From NCBI RefSeq assembly GCF_009363555.1, contig NZ_CP045372.1, positions 124,001-188,000 on the forward strand: 64,000 bases of DNA, given 5' to 3'. Under the pieces are notes generated by a model, which was not told where the DNA came from, did not search any database, and saw only the letters and a list, made by a program, of their open reading frames with translations. The position numbers and the translations under genes are program-made. The stretch comes from Sulfitobacter sp. THAF37 (GTDB lineage: Bacteria; Pseudomonadota; Alphaproteobacteria; Rhodobacterales; Rhodobacteraceae). Position 1 is the first letter of the stretch. Each line of letters opens with the position of its first letter. This document shows positions 44,719 through 53,091 of the stretch, piece after piece.

Positions 44719-46224
44719 CTAAGGTCTGGCCTGACCCCTCCGCCTCGCGTGCAGGCCGCAGGCCGCCAGCGCGAGCAGCACGAACAAGGCGGCGGGCGCA
44801 TCGCCCTTGCGGCGATACGCGGTGATCCGACCGGGTGCGGGAAGCGCCGCGTCGAGAAAACCGGCGGTGTTGAGCGGCAGGCTGGCGGTCACGCGGCCTT
44901 GCGGGTCGATCATGGCCGAGATGCCGGTGTTCGCCACCCGCGCCAGCGGCAGCCCCTGTTCGATGGCCCGCATCCGGGCCTGCGCCAGATGCTGGCGCGG
45001 CCCCGCCCCACGTCCGAACCAGGCGTCATTGGTGATCTGGATCAGAAAGTCGGGCCGCTCGGACGCCGCGTTCACATCATGGGCAAAGACCGCCTCGTAA
45101 CAGATCAACGGCAGCGCCCGGCCAAGCGGGCCGAAATCCAGAAGCCGCGCCCCCGGCCCGGCGGTATACCCGTGGCCCTGGTTCGCGGCGAGCCCGTATA
45201 TCCCGAACCGCGCCATGACATCGCCCAGCGGCATGTATTCCCCGAAGGGCACCAGATGATGTTTGTCGTAGGTCTGGGTCACGGCCCCGCTTTGATCAAG
45301 CGTGATCATCGCGTTGAAATAGCGCAGGTCGTCGCTGCGCTGGACGCCCAGCGCCACCGGCGTGTCTCCGCCGGCGCGGGCGATCTCTTGCAGCGCGGTG
45401 CCGGCCCATTCGAGGTTCCAGGGAATCGCGGTCTCCGACCACAGCACCAGATCGGGTGCGGCGCCTTCGGGCGGGGCGGCGGTATATTGCAACTGACGTT
45501 GGAAAAAGACCGGGATCTTGTCCGCATCCCACTTGTCCTTCTGCGCCGCATTGGGCTGCACCAGCCGGATCGTATGGCCCGACAGGGGCGCCTGCCCCCC
45601 CGGCACCGGCAGCAGGAGGGCCGCCAGCGTCGCCAGCACCACCCCTTCGCGCAGCAGCCGCCAGGGCCAGCGGGGCCGCGAGGTGAATGCCGTCGCCGCG
45701 CAGACCGCCACACAGATCACGATCGCGTTCAGCCCGTGCGGCCCGACCCAGGCCAGCGCCTGCCCCGCAATCACGCTGACCGTCGATTGCGCCGGACTTG
45801 CCCAGGGAAATCCGGTGAAAAGATACGCGCGCACCAGTTCCGCCGCGGCCCAGCAGGGGATCAGTGCCCAGGGGCTGCTCCGCGACAGCTTTCGCGCGCC
45901 CCAGAACGCCACGCCCCAGAACAGCGCCATGCCCGCCGCCAGGAACACCAGCGCAAAGGGCGCCATCCAGCCGTGCCGCGCAACATCCACCATGAAGGGC
46001 GAGACGATCCACTGCAGCGCATGCATGAAATAGCCCAGCCCGAAGGCCCAGCCGGTCAGCGCCGCCTGCCGGGGGGTCTTTTGCGCGGCAAAGAGCCATG
46101 CCGCACCGATCATACCCAGCAGCATCAGCGGCGGCAGGTCGTAGGGTTGCTGGCCGAAGGCGGCCCCTGCCCCGAAAAGCGCCGCGAGAATATATGCCTG
46201 CCACGCCCCGAGGCGTCGGGTCAT
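44719..46224 (-). CDS. lnt: Apolipoprotein N-acyltransferase
   Basis: A 501-residue inner-membrane enzyme that adds the third acyl chain to lipoproteins. The N-terminal 190 residues contain six or so hydrophobic segments. The periplasmic nitrilase-like domain has the catalytic Glu in WSETAIPWN near residue 260 and the catalytic Cys in LPLICYEAVF near 373. Another hydrophobic segment at the C-terminus anchors it. It overlaps the corC stop by four bases (ATGA). Confidence 0.92.
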   Translation of the reverse strand: MTRRLGAWQAYILAALFGAGAAFGQQPYDLPPLMLLGMIGAAWLFAAQKTPRQAALTGWAFGLGYFMHALQWIVSPFMVDVARHGWMAPFALVFLAAGMALFWGVAFWGARKLSRSSPWALIPCWAAAELVRAYLFTGFPWASPAQSTVSVIAGQALAWVGPHGLNAIVICVAVCAATAFTSRPRWPWRLLREGVVLATLAALLLPVPGGQAPLSGHTIRLVQPNAAQKDKWDADKIPVFFQRQLQYTAAPPEGAAPDLVLWSETAIPWNLEWAGTALQEIARAGGDTPVALGVQRSDDLRYFNAMITLDQSGAVTQTYDKHHLVPFGEYMPLGDVMARFGIYGLAANQGHGYTAGPGARLLDFGPLGRALPLICYEAVFAHDVNAASERPDFLIQITNDAWFGRGAGPRQHLAQARMRAIEQGLPLARVANTGISAMIDPQGRVTASLPLNTAGFLDAALPAPGRITAYRRKGDAPAALFVLLALAACGLHARRRGQARP

Positions 46225-47120
46225 CCCGAGGCCCCGGTGGTGCGGACCCGCAATCTCTTGATCCGGCGCGGATCGGCTTCGATCACCTCGAACTCCGGCC
46301 CGTCCGGATGCAGCACGACCTCACCCCGCGCGGGCACCCGGCCCGAGAGCATGAAGACCAGTCCGCCCAGCGTGTCGATCTCTTCCTTGTCGACGTCGTC
46401 GTGATCGGTCAGGGAATGGCCGATCTCGGCTTCGAAATCCTCCAGCGGGGTCTTGGCAAGGGCAAGGTAGGTGCCGGGCTTTTCCTTGGTCCAGTACTTG
46501 CCCTCGTCCACGTCGTGCTCGTCCTCGATTTCGCCGATGACCTGTTCGATGAGGTCCTCGATCGTCACGAGGCCATCGACCCCGCCGTATTCGTCGATCA
46601 CCAGCGCCATGTGGCGGCGTTCGGTCTGCATCTTGGTCAGCAGAACGCCGATGGTCATGCTGGGCGGCACGAAAAGCAGAGGGCGCAGCATGCCCGCCAT
46701 GTCGAAATCGTGACCGTGGCCGTTAAAGCCGTATTGCAGGGCCAGGTCCTTGAGGTGGGCCATGCCGACCGGTGTATCCAGCGTGCCATCGTAGACCGGC
46801 AGGCGGGTCATGCCGCTTTCCTTGAAGACATCGACCAGCTCTTCGAGCGAGGCCGACACCGGGACGGCGATGATGTCCGCTTTGGGGATGGACACGTCAT
46901 CGACCCGCATCCGGCGCAGGTTCATCATCCCGCGTGCGCTGACACGATCCGCCGGTGGCGGTGTCACATCGTCGTCTTCATCTGAATCCGAGGGACTGAG
47001 CGCCCCGATCACACGCGAGAAAAAGCTGCCCTGTCGGGAATGGCTGTCGTCGTGTTCATCAATATTGTCTTCGTCAAGCGCGCTACGCGCTGCGGTAGAA
47101 GATCCGTCTGTGTCGCCCAT
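46221..47120 (-). CDS. CorC/hemolysin family CBS-domain protein
   Basis: A 299-residue cytoplasmic protein of the CorC/TlyC group. After an acidic N-terminus (SPSDSDEDDD) come two CBS domains: VPVSASLEELVDVFKESG region near 85, and MALVIDEYGGVDGLVTIEDL near 170. The C-terminal CorC_HlyC domain follows. CorC proteins are linked to magnesium and cobalt efflux. I chose the ATG at 47120 (AGGA site). A TTG at 47159 overlapping the ybeY stop and an ATG at 47147 are alternatives. It lies between ybeY and lnt, a widespread order. Confidence 0.85.
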   Translation of the reverse strand: MGDTDGSSTAARSALDEDNIDEHDDSHSRQGSFFSRVIGALSPSDSDEDDDVTPPPADRVSARGMMNLRRMRVDDVSIPKADIIAVPVSASLEELVDVFKESGMTRLPVYDGTLDTPVGMAHLKDLALQYGFNGHGHDFDMAGMLRPLLFVPPSMTIGVLLTKMQTERRHMALVIDEYGGVDGLVTIEDLIEQVIGEIEDEHDVDEGKYWTKEKPGTYLALAKTPLEDFEAEIGHSLTDHDDVDKEEIDTLGGLVFMLSGRVPARGEVVLHPDGPEFEVIEADPRRIKRLRVRTTGASG

Positions 47121-47155
47121 TGGGTCCTGTCTAAGAGTATCGGGCATACGCCCCT

Positions 47156-47659
47156 TCAATTCCTATATGGGTCATCCAGACCCATCTTGCCAAGTATTTT
47201 GACCTCCAGCCCCTCCATCAGGGCCGCATCAGCGTCGGTTTCGTGGTCATAGCCGAGAAGATGCAACACTCCGTGAACCAGCAAATGCGTCACATGAGCC
47301 GGCATCGGCTTTTGCGCCGCCTGCGCCTCGCGGTCGCAGGTGTCAAAGCTGATCGCGATGTCGCCGAGTTCGCATAATCCGTCAATGCCCCGTTGCGGCG
47401 GGCGCGGAAAATCGCCGGGGGTGACGGGTGCGAGGTCCGCGGCGGGCCAGCTCAGGACATTGGTGGGCACCGGCTTGTCGCGGAAGTCGCCGTTCAGAAC
47501 CGCGATACGGGCATCGTCGCAGGCCAGCACGGTGACTTCGCAGCTGCCGGGGTCGATGTTGCGGTCGGTCAGCGTGGCGCGGATCGCGGCCTCGGCCAGT
47601 TCGTCCAGCGCCAGACCCCGCCACCGGTCGTCCTCGATCACCAGGGCAAGCTCATCCAC
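47156..47659 (-). CDS. ybeY: Endoribonuclease YbeY (rRNA maturation factor)
   Basis: A 167-residue zinc-dependent endoribonuclease for 16S rRNA 3' processing and late ribosome quality control. The metal motif HLLVHGVLHLLGYDH near residue 132 gives the three histidines of H-x3-H-x5-H. The GTG at 47659 (VDELALVIEDDRW) matches the usual YbeY N-terminus and follows a purine-rich GGGGGCAGG. A TTG ten codons upstream is less likely. It sits directly downstream of the phoH gene. Confidence 0.9.
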   Translation of the reverse strand: MDELALVIEDDRWRGLALDELAEAAIRATLTDRNIDPGSCEVTVLACDDARIAVLNGDFRDKPVPTNVLSWPAADLAPVTPGDFPRPPQRGIDGLCELGDIAISFDTCDREAQAAQKPMPAHVTHLLVHGVLHLLGYDHETDADAALMEGLEVKILGKMGLDDPYRN

Positions 47660-47707
47660 GGCCTGCCCCCGTCGCGGGAAGGAATGCAAAGTAATAGTAC
47701 GGGCGCA

Positions 47708-48718
47708 TCAGCCGGTGCCCAGATCCGCCTCATAGGCCTCGATGATGGCCGCGACCAGCGGGTGGCGCACCACGTCCTTGGAGGTGAAGTAGTTGAAGCT
47801 GATCTTCGGGATCGTCTTGAGCAGGCGCTCCGCGTCCGCCAGGCCCGAGGCCACACCGCGCGGCAGGTCGATCTGGGTCCGGTCGCCGGTGATGACCATG
47901 CGAGATCCCTCGCCCAGTCGGGTCAGGAACATCTTCATCTGCATCGACGTGGCGTTCTGCGCCTCGTCCAGCACGACAAAGGCATTCGACAGGGTGCGCC
48001 CGCGCATGAAGGCCAGCGGCGCGATCTCGATCCGCTTTTCCTCCAACAGTTTGGCCAGTTGCTTGCCCGGCAGGAAGTCGTTCAGCGCGTCATAGAGCGG
48101 CTGCATGTAGGGATCGACCTTGTCCTTCATGTCGCCGGGCAGATAGCCCAGCTTCTCGCCCGCCTCGACCGCCGGGCGGCTGAGGATGATCCGGTCCACA
48201 TGGCCCCCGATGAACATGCTGACCCCCACCGCGACGGCGAGATAGGTCTTGCCGGTGCCGGCGGGGCCGATGCCGAAGGCCAATTCATTCTCGAACAGGG
48301 ATGACACATAGGCCTTCTGCGCCGCGGTGCGCGGCTCCACCCGTTTCTTGCGGGTGTGGATTTCGACCGTCTCGCCGATCGGCATCTCCATCTGGTCGCC
48401 GGACCGCACGCCGGTGCCCGCGTCCGAGCCGCCCATGCGCAGCGCGCTGCTGATGTCAGCCGGTTCGACCGAACGGCCGCCTTCAAGCCGCGCATAAAGC
48501 GTGTTGAGCAAGGCCGCGGCGCGGTCCGCCGCATCGGCATCGCCCAAAACGCTCAGGTGATTGCCGCGGCGCACGATCTGGACCTCAAGCGCCTTTTCGA
48601 TCGCAGCCAGATGTGCATCGAAAGGGCCGCAGAGATCAATCAGCAGACGGTTGTCGGGAAATTCCAGCACACGGTCCACCGGGGCATCCGGTGCAGTGGT
48701 CAGGTCACTTGTGGTCAA
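47708..48718 (-). CDS. PhoH family protein
   Basis: A 336-residue ATPase of the PhoH/YbeZ group, often paired with YbeY in RNA metabolism. Walker A is GPAGTGKTYLAV near residue 140 and Walker B is AFVVLDEAQNAT. The start is a TTG at 48718, six bases after AAGGAG. No ATG is available until well inside the conserved part. The order phoH-ybeY-corC-lnt supports the identity. Confidence 0.9.
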   Translation of the reverse strand: MTTSDLTTAPDAPVDRVLEFPDNRLLIDLCGPFDAHLAAIEKALEVQIVRRGNHLSVLGDADAADRAAALLNTLYARLEGGRSVEPADISSALRMGGSDAGTGVRSGDQMEMPIGETVEIHTRKKRVEPRTAAQKAYVSSLFENELAFGIGPAGTGKTYLAVAVGVSMFIGGHVDRIILSRPAVEAGEKLGYLPGDMKDKVDPYMQPLYDALNDFLPGKQLAKLLEEKRIEIAPLAFMRGRTLSNAFVVLDEAQNATSMQMKMFLTRLGEGSRMVITGDRTQIDLPRGVASGLADAERLLKTIPKISFNYFTSKDVVRHPLVAAIIEAYEADLGTG

Positions 48719-48777
48719 GGGAAGCTCCTTGGTTGGGAGTTGGGGGCGGCGGTGCAGACTCGACTGATGCAAACATA

Positions 48778-48810
48778 GGAAAAGGGCCGGCGTGTGCAAC
48801 ACGCCGGCCC
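48778..48810 (-). terminator. Rho-independent terminator after the lipoprotein gene
   Basis: GGGCCGGCGTG and CACGCCGGCCC form a perfect 11-bp stem with a five-base loop. On the minus strand it is followed by TTTT. It lies 26 bases past the lipoprotein stop and separates the envelope pair from phoH. Confidence 0.8.
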
Positions 48811-48835
48811 CGATATCGCGACAAAGCGGGTCAAA

Positions 48836-49159
48836 TCAGTTCGGGTCCGGAATGCTGGAGCCGCCCTTGAAGTCACCCACGGTATGGTTGGGCGGCGCCA
48901 CGCCCGAACAGACGGGCTTGCCGAATTTGTCCAGGCGCTGCGACAGGTAGCCTTCGACGCCATCGTCGATGATCCAGTGATCGCATCCGTTCGGATCGAC
49001 CCAGATGCCGGCCTGAAGCTGGCTGAGGTGTTTTCTGTCGATCCCGCGGTCAATGGATTTGTCCGACGGGTAGCCCCGGCCCAGGCCGCCCTCGTAATCG
49101 GCACAGGCCGAAAGCCCGAAAGCGCAGAGGGTCACCATAAGAATTTTAGTTTTGATCAC
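48836..49159 (-). CDS. Small lipoprotein sharing a Cys-paired module with the adjacent OmpA protein
   Basis: A 107-residue lipoprotein. The signal peptide ends in the lipobox LSAC with lipidated Cys19, and residue +2 is Ala, so outer-membrane sorting is expected. Residues 52-84 (IWVDPNGCDHWIIDDG... to KPVC) are nearly the same as residues 47-79 of the upstream OmpA-family protein, including two cysteines 25 residues apart. The start is GTG with GAGGGG eight bases upstream, 12 bases after the OmpA stop. I do not recognise a named family. A periplasmic binding or scaffold role with the OmpA protein is inferred. Confidence 0.75.
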   Translation of the reverse strand: MIKTKILMVTLCAFGLSACADYEGGLGRGYPSDKSIDRGIDRKHLSQLQAGIWVDPNGCDHWIIDDGVEGYLSQRLDKFGKPVCSGVAPPNHTVGDFKGGSSIPDPN

Positions 49160-49171
49160 TTAACTGTCCCC

Positions 49172-49747
49172 TCAGCGAATGCAGATGATTTCGACGCGGC
49201 GGTTCTTGGCCATGCCGGCGGCGGTGTTGTTGGACGCTGCGGGCATCCGTTCGCCGTATCCGCGCACGTCCGCGATGCGGGCCCCCGCCTGGTTGGCGAT
49301 GGCCGCGACAGCGTTGGCACGGTTGTAGCTCAGCCGCATGTTGTAGGCGTCAGATGCCCGGCTGTCGGTGTGACCGGTGATGATGTAGCTGACGGCGCCG
49401 GTGGTGCGGAAGAAGTTGTCCAGGCGCGCGCGGCCCGCTTTGTGAATGCGGTAGCTGTCGGTGGCAAAGAACTGGTCGGACTGCATCACGCCGCAGACGT
49501 TGCCGCGACGGCAGACCGGGATGCCCTGACGGCTGACATGGGGCGACATGTACCCTTCGGCCCCGTCGTCCATAACCCAGTGTTCGCATCCGTCGGGATC
49601 CACCCAGATCGTCGGAATGTAGACACCTTTGTCGCGGCCCTGCTGGGACCGTGTCTGCGCGTCGGCAGCAGACGCTTGCAAGGCGATGGCCGCTACCAGC
49701 GAAATACTCGCCACCGCGCGGATCGCTTTGGAGATTAGTTTCACCAC
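49172..49747 (-). CDS. OmpA family protein with N-terminal Cys-paired module
   Basis: A 191-residue periplasmic protein. A signal peptide (about 1-30, ending ASAADA) is followed by the module IWVDPDGCEHWVMDDGAEG with Cys54 and Cys79. The OmpA C-terminal domain covers about 90-190, with ITGHTDSRASDAYNMRLS and NRRVEI supplying the peptidoglycan-binding Asp and Arg. Cys85 and Cys189 could form a further pair. It starts with GTG GTG after AAAGGAA. It has no beta-barrel, so it probably tethers the module, or its lipoprotein partner, to peptidoglycan. Confidence 0.8.
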   Translation of the reverse strand: MVKLISKAIRAVASISLVAAIALQASAADAQTRSQQGRDKGVYIPTIWVDPDGCEHWVMDDGAEGYMSPHVSRQGIPVCRRGNVCGVMQSDQFFATDSYRIHKAGRARLDNFFRTTGAVSYIITGHTDSRASDAYNMRLSYNRANAVAAIANQAGARIADVRGYGERMPAASNNTAAGMAKNRRVEIICIR

Positions 49748-50648
49748 AGCTTGTTTCCTTTGTTATTCCCCCAGGAGAGCCGCCCCGCCCGTAATCCGGC
49801 GCGGCTCTGCATATGCCGCAAGGTTAGGTAAGTTTTCTTCGACTGTGAAGCGCGTATCGCCATTATCCCACCGATTTTTGCCGCGCAAACAACGAAATAG
49901 CGCGTTTGATTCACAAATGAACCGAATTGCCGTCGCCGGAAAGCCGCCGGGACGGGATCTCATGATGGGCCAGAGGTATTCGCGCCATGACCGGAACAAA
50001 CCGATTCCCCAGCCCCGGCATGGCACGGATGATTTCCCGACCCGGGCCTTCGGCGGGCGGCCCGGCCTGGCATCCGAGACTTGCCTTCAACCGTGGTCCG
50101 CGCAAGTCTGACGGCAGCACAACCTGGCCGTGCCGCGTTTGAGACGTTGCCAGGAAGACATGTCAAAAATGACATGTCTTCCTTTCAGAGTCGGCTTTGG
50201 CTTGGGGGATAACTTGGCCTGCGACGGCGGCTTCACACGCGGGATAATGCGTCAAGCCCGGCAGAGGAGCGGGCTCGAGGACGTCAGGATCTGTCGGCAA
50301 AATGGCACCCATGGCCCGCGAATGACACGCAGCCCGACGGCACGCCATTGCACGACCGAGACAGCGCATTTTGCGTGCGCTTCAACGCCATTGTTTCCAT
50401 ATTGCGATCAATATCGCATGATGCGCCTGTTTTTTTCAAGACCGCTGCAAGTTGCCGGAGAATCGATTGGGGGTTGCACCCGCCCATTCGTCAAACGGTT
50501 CCGCCCTTCATAAACCGCCGATGCCATAGCCACGCGGGCCCGCCACACCCCGAAGCCGACCAGCCGTCACGGGGCTATGAAACAAGGGCCGGAGGGGATC
50601 CGAGCCAGTACCGGCCCGCACCGCCGCCACAGCGGCTGACGGGCAAGT
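49748..50648. other. Gene-free 0.9-kb stretch between the OmpA gene and miaB
   Basis: No convincing protein gene. The longest frames (for example 50130-50513 on the plus strand) lack ribosome sites and family features. The stretch is less GC-rich than its surroundings, notably near 49800-49920 and 50380-50440. It contains a perfect 14-bp-arm hairpin at 50152-50183 and, near 50404-50436, short dyads (ATATTG-CGAT-CAATAT and CGCATGATGCG) followed by seven Ts on the plus strand, which could end a small RNA. No such RNA can be shown from sequence alone. Confidence 0.5.
50152..50183. repeat. Perfect inverted repeat, 14-bp arms with AAAA loop
   Basis: AGGAAGACATGTCA and TGACATGTCTTCCT are exact reverse complements separated by AAAA. 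It lies in the gene-free stretch, over 400 bases from any gene. There is no T tract on either side, so it is not a standard terminator. It could be a strong RNA hairpin or a protein-binding dyad. Confidence 0.7.
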
Positions 50649-51947
50649 TCAGATCTGGACGCCGCCCAGCGAGTTGGTCTTGGCGTCCAGCACCCTGACC
50701 CGCGCGATGTCGCCCACCGCTGCCGTGCCATCCTGAATATGGACGGAGTGCAGATAGGGCGATTTGCCGATCATCTGGCCGGGGTTGCGCCCCGGCTTTT
50801 CCACCAGCACATCCATCTCGCGTCCGACCATGCTGTCCTGGATCTCGCGCTGGTGGGTGGTGATCAGGGCCTGCAACCGTTGCAGCCGGTCATCCGCCAC
50901 AGCCGGATCCACGCCGGGGCGTTCCGCCGCCGGGGTGCCGGGGCGCGCGGAATACTTGAACGAAAACGCGTAGCCGTAGCGGACCTGTCGGACCAGTTCC
51001 ATCGTCGCCTCGAAATCGGCGTCCGTCTCTTCGGGGAAGCCGACGATGAAATCGCCTGACAGCACGATGTCGGGCCGCGCGTCGCGGATGCGCTCGATCA
51101 GCCGCAGATAGCTTTCCGCCGTATGGCTGCGGTTCATCCGTTTGAGAATACGATCGCTGCCCGATTGCACCGGCAGATGCAGATAGGGCATCAGCTTGTC
51201 CACCTCGCCATGCGCCGCGATCAGGTCGTCGCCCATGTCGTTGGGATGGCTGGTGGTGTAGCGGATACGCTCCAGCCCGTCGATGCGCGCCAGTTCCCGG
51301 ATCAGGCCCGCCAGGGTCATGCCGCCGTGGTAGGCGTTCACGTTCTGGCCCAGCAGGGTCACTTCGCGCACGCCGCGCGCCACCAGGTCGCGCGCCTCGT
51401 CCAGCACGCGGGTGGCGGGGCGGCTGACCTCCGCGCCGCGGGTGTAGGGCACCACACAGAAGGCGCAGAACTTGTCGCAGCCTTCCTGCACGGTCAGGAA
51501 CGCCGCAGGGGCACGCCGGGCCTTGGGGCGGCCTTTCAGGTGGTCGAACTTGTCTTCTGCCGGAAAATCGGTGTCCAGCGCGGGTTTGCCCGCGCGCACC
51601 CGCGCCTCCATCTCGGGCAGGCGGTGGTAGGTCTGCGGGCCGACAACCAGATCGACCGCAGGTTGGCGGCGCATGATCTCTTCGCCCTCCGCCTGGGCGA
51701 CGCAGCCCGCCACGCCGATCTTCAGATCCGGGTTCAGCTCCTTCAGCGGCTTCAGCCGCCCCAGTTCGGAATAGACCTTCTCCGCGGCCTTTTCGCGGAT
51801 GTGGCAGGTGTTGAGCAGGATCATGTCCGCGTCTTCGGGCGTGCCCGTCTCGACGTAGCCCTGCCCGCCCAGCGCCTCGGCCATGCGTTCGCTGTCGTAG
51901 ACATTCATCTGACAGCCGTAGGTCTTGATAAAGAGCTTCTTGGTCAT
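50649..51947 (-). CDS. miaB: tRNA-2-methylthio-N6-dimethylallyladenosine synthase
   Basis: A 432-residue radical-SAM methylthiotransferase acting on tRNA A37. The N-terminal domain has three cluster cysteines ([20 protein letters not shown]). The radical-SAM motif is CDKFCAFC near residue 157. A C-terminal TRAM domain covers about 370-432. The ATG at 51947 ([13 protein letters not shown]) matches the family; the longer frame adds 21 unsupported residues. In related genomes miaB lies close to phoH. Here the envelope pair and a gene-free stretch stand between them. Confidence 0.93.
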   Translation of the reverse strand: MTKKLFIKTYGCQMNVYDSERMAEALGGQGYVETGTPEDADMILLNTCHIREKAAEKVYSELGRLKPLKELNPDLKIGVAGCVAQAEGEEIMRRQPAVDLVVGPQTYHRLPEMEARVRAGKPALDTDFPAEDKFDHLKGRPKARRAPAAFLTVQEGCDKFCAFCVVPYTRGAEVSRPATRVLDEARDLVARGVREVTLLGQNVNAYHGGMTLAGLIRELARIDGLERIRYTTSHPNDMGDDLIAAHGEVDKLMPYLHLPVQSGSDRILKRMNRSHTAESYLRLIERIRDARPDIVLSGDFIVGFPEETDADFEATMELVRQVRYGYAFSFKYSARPGTPAAERPGVDPAVADDRLQRLQALITTHQREIQDSMVGREMDVLVEKPGRNPGQMIGKSPYLHSVHIQDGTAAVGDIARVRVLDAKTNSLGGVQI

Positions 51948-52055
51948 CGGTCCGGTCCTGATGCGGGGGAGTCTGCCCTCTAACAGGGCGCGGCGAGGCT
52001 TGCAATGCACCCGGAATTAACCGATTCTGCATGAAAAACCACCCAGAGAGAGCGC

Positions 52056-52925
52056 ATGCAGTATCCCGATCTGACCGCGATGATCAAGGACAACACCGCA
52101 GCCCTGGCCAAGGGGCCGGTGGCGCTGATCCTGGTGGAGGACGATGTGGAGGTCGCCACCACCCTGCGCCATCATCAGCAGGCCGGGTTCGTCAACGTGA
52201 TCGCCCTGATGCCGGACACCTTCGATCTGCCGCGCGACCTGCAGGACACGGTGCTGCGGGTGGACTACAACATGAGCGCCGATGATGCGATGGAAACCGC
52301 CGTCAACACGGTCATCGACGCGGTGCCGGGGCAGTGGCTGTATTATTGCTTCAACGCCGAATACCTGTTCCACCCCTTTTGCGAGACGCGCAATGTCGTC
52401 GAACTGCTGGCCTATCATGCCGAAGAGCGGCGCGATGCGATGCTGACCTATGTCGTCGACCTGTATGCCGAAGACCTGAACCGCTATCCCAACGCGGTGT
52501 CGCTGGACCAGGCGCATATGGACCGCTCGGGCTATTACGCGCTGGCCCGCCGGGACGACGCCAACCACGGCCACCCCAAGGAACGACAACTGGATTTTTT
52601 CGGCGGCCTGCGCTGGCGGTTCGAAGAACACGTCCCCGCCGTGCGCCGCAAGATCGACCGCATCGCGCTGTTCCGGGCCAAGAAGGGCCTGCGCCTGCGC
52701 TGGGATCACACATTCAACGACGAGGAATACAACACCTACGCCTGCCCCTGGCACCACAACATCACGGCGGCGATCTGTTCGTTCCGCACCGCCAAGGCTT
52801 TGAAAAGCAACCCCGGCAGCAGAGACGAGATCGAAACCTTCAAGTGGCACAATTCGGCCCCGTTCGAATGGCATTCGCGGCAATTGCTGGATCTTGGGTT
52901 GATGGAACCGGGCCAGTGGTTCTGA
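52056..52925 (+). CDS. Conserved hypothetical protein, possible GT-A type glycosyltransferase
   Basis: A 289-residue cytoplasmic protein I do not firmly recognise. Residues about 20-50 (PVALILVEDDVEVATTLRHH) resemble the first strand-helix of a GT-A nucleotide-binding fold. The middle has an acidic, aromatic stretch (WLYYCFNAEYLFHPFCE). The C-terminal part, DHTFNDEEYNTYACPWHHN, is rich in His, Asp and aromatic residues. It has no signal peptide or membrane segment. It is divergent from miaB with 108 bases between. A family 2-like glycosyltransferase is a guess based on layout only. Confidence 0.6.
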   Translation: MQYPDLTAMIKDNTAALAKGPVALILVEDDVEVATTLRHHQQAGFVNVIALMPDTFDLPRDLQDTVLRVDYNMSADDAMETAVNTVIDAVPGQWLYYCFNAEYLFHPFCETRNVVELLAYHAEERRDAMLTYVVDLYAEDLNRYPNAVSLDQAHMDRSGYYALARRDDANHGHPKERQLDFFGGLRWRFEEHVPAVRRKIDRIALFRAKKGLRLRWDHTFNDEEYNTYACPWHHNITAAICSFRTAKALKSNPGSRDEIETFKWHNSAPFEWHSRQLLDLGLMEPGQWF

Positions 52926-53091
52926 GGGTAAGAGATCGGATAGTGGCCTGCATCATGGCATGAAGATTTCGGGGCAGGCTTCACCAATCCAACCTTGACC
53001 AAAAGGCAGAGCCAGCGCCGCTGTGCGGACTTTGCGCCTGTCCCATTGGCGCGGCATCACCCAGGAAAGCTCCCTGCCCGGCGCAGCTCGC

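Noticed and set aside
50130..50513. 127-codon plus-strand frame in the gene-free stretch
   Set aside because: No ribosome site, no domain and chance-like composition; it runs across the perfect hairpin.
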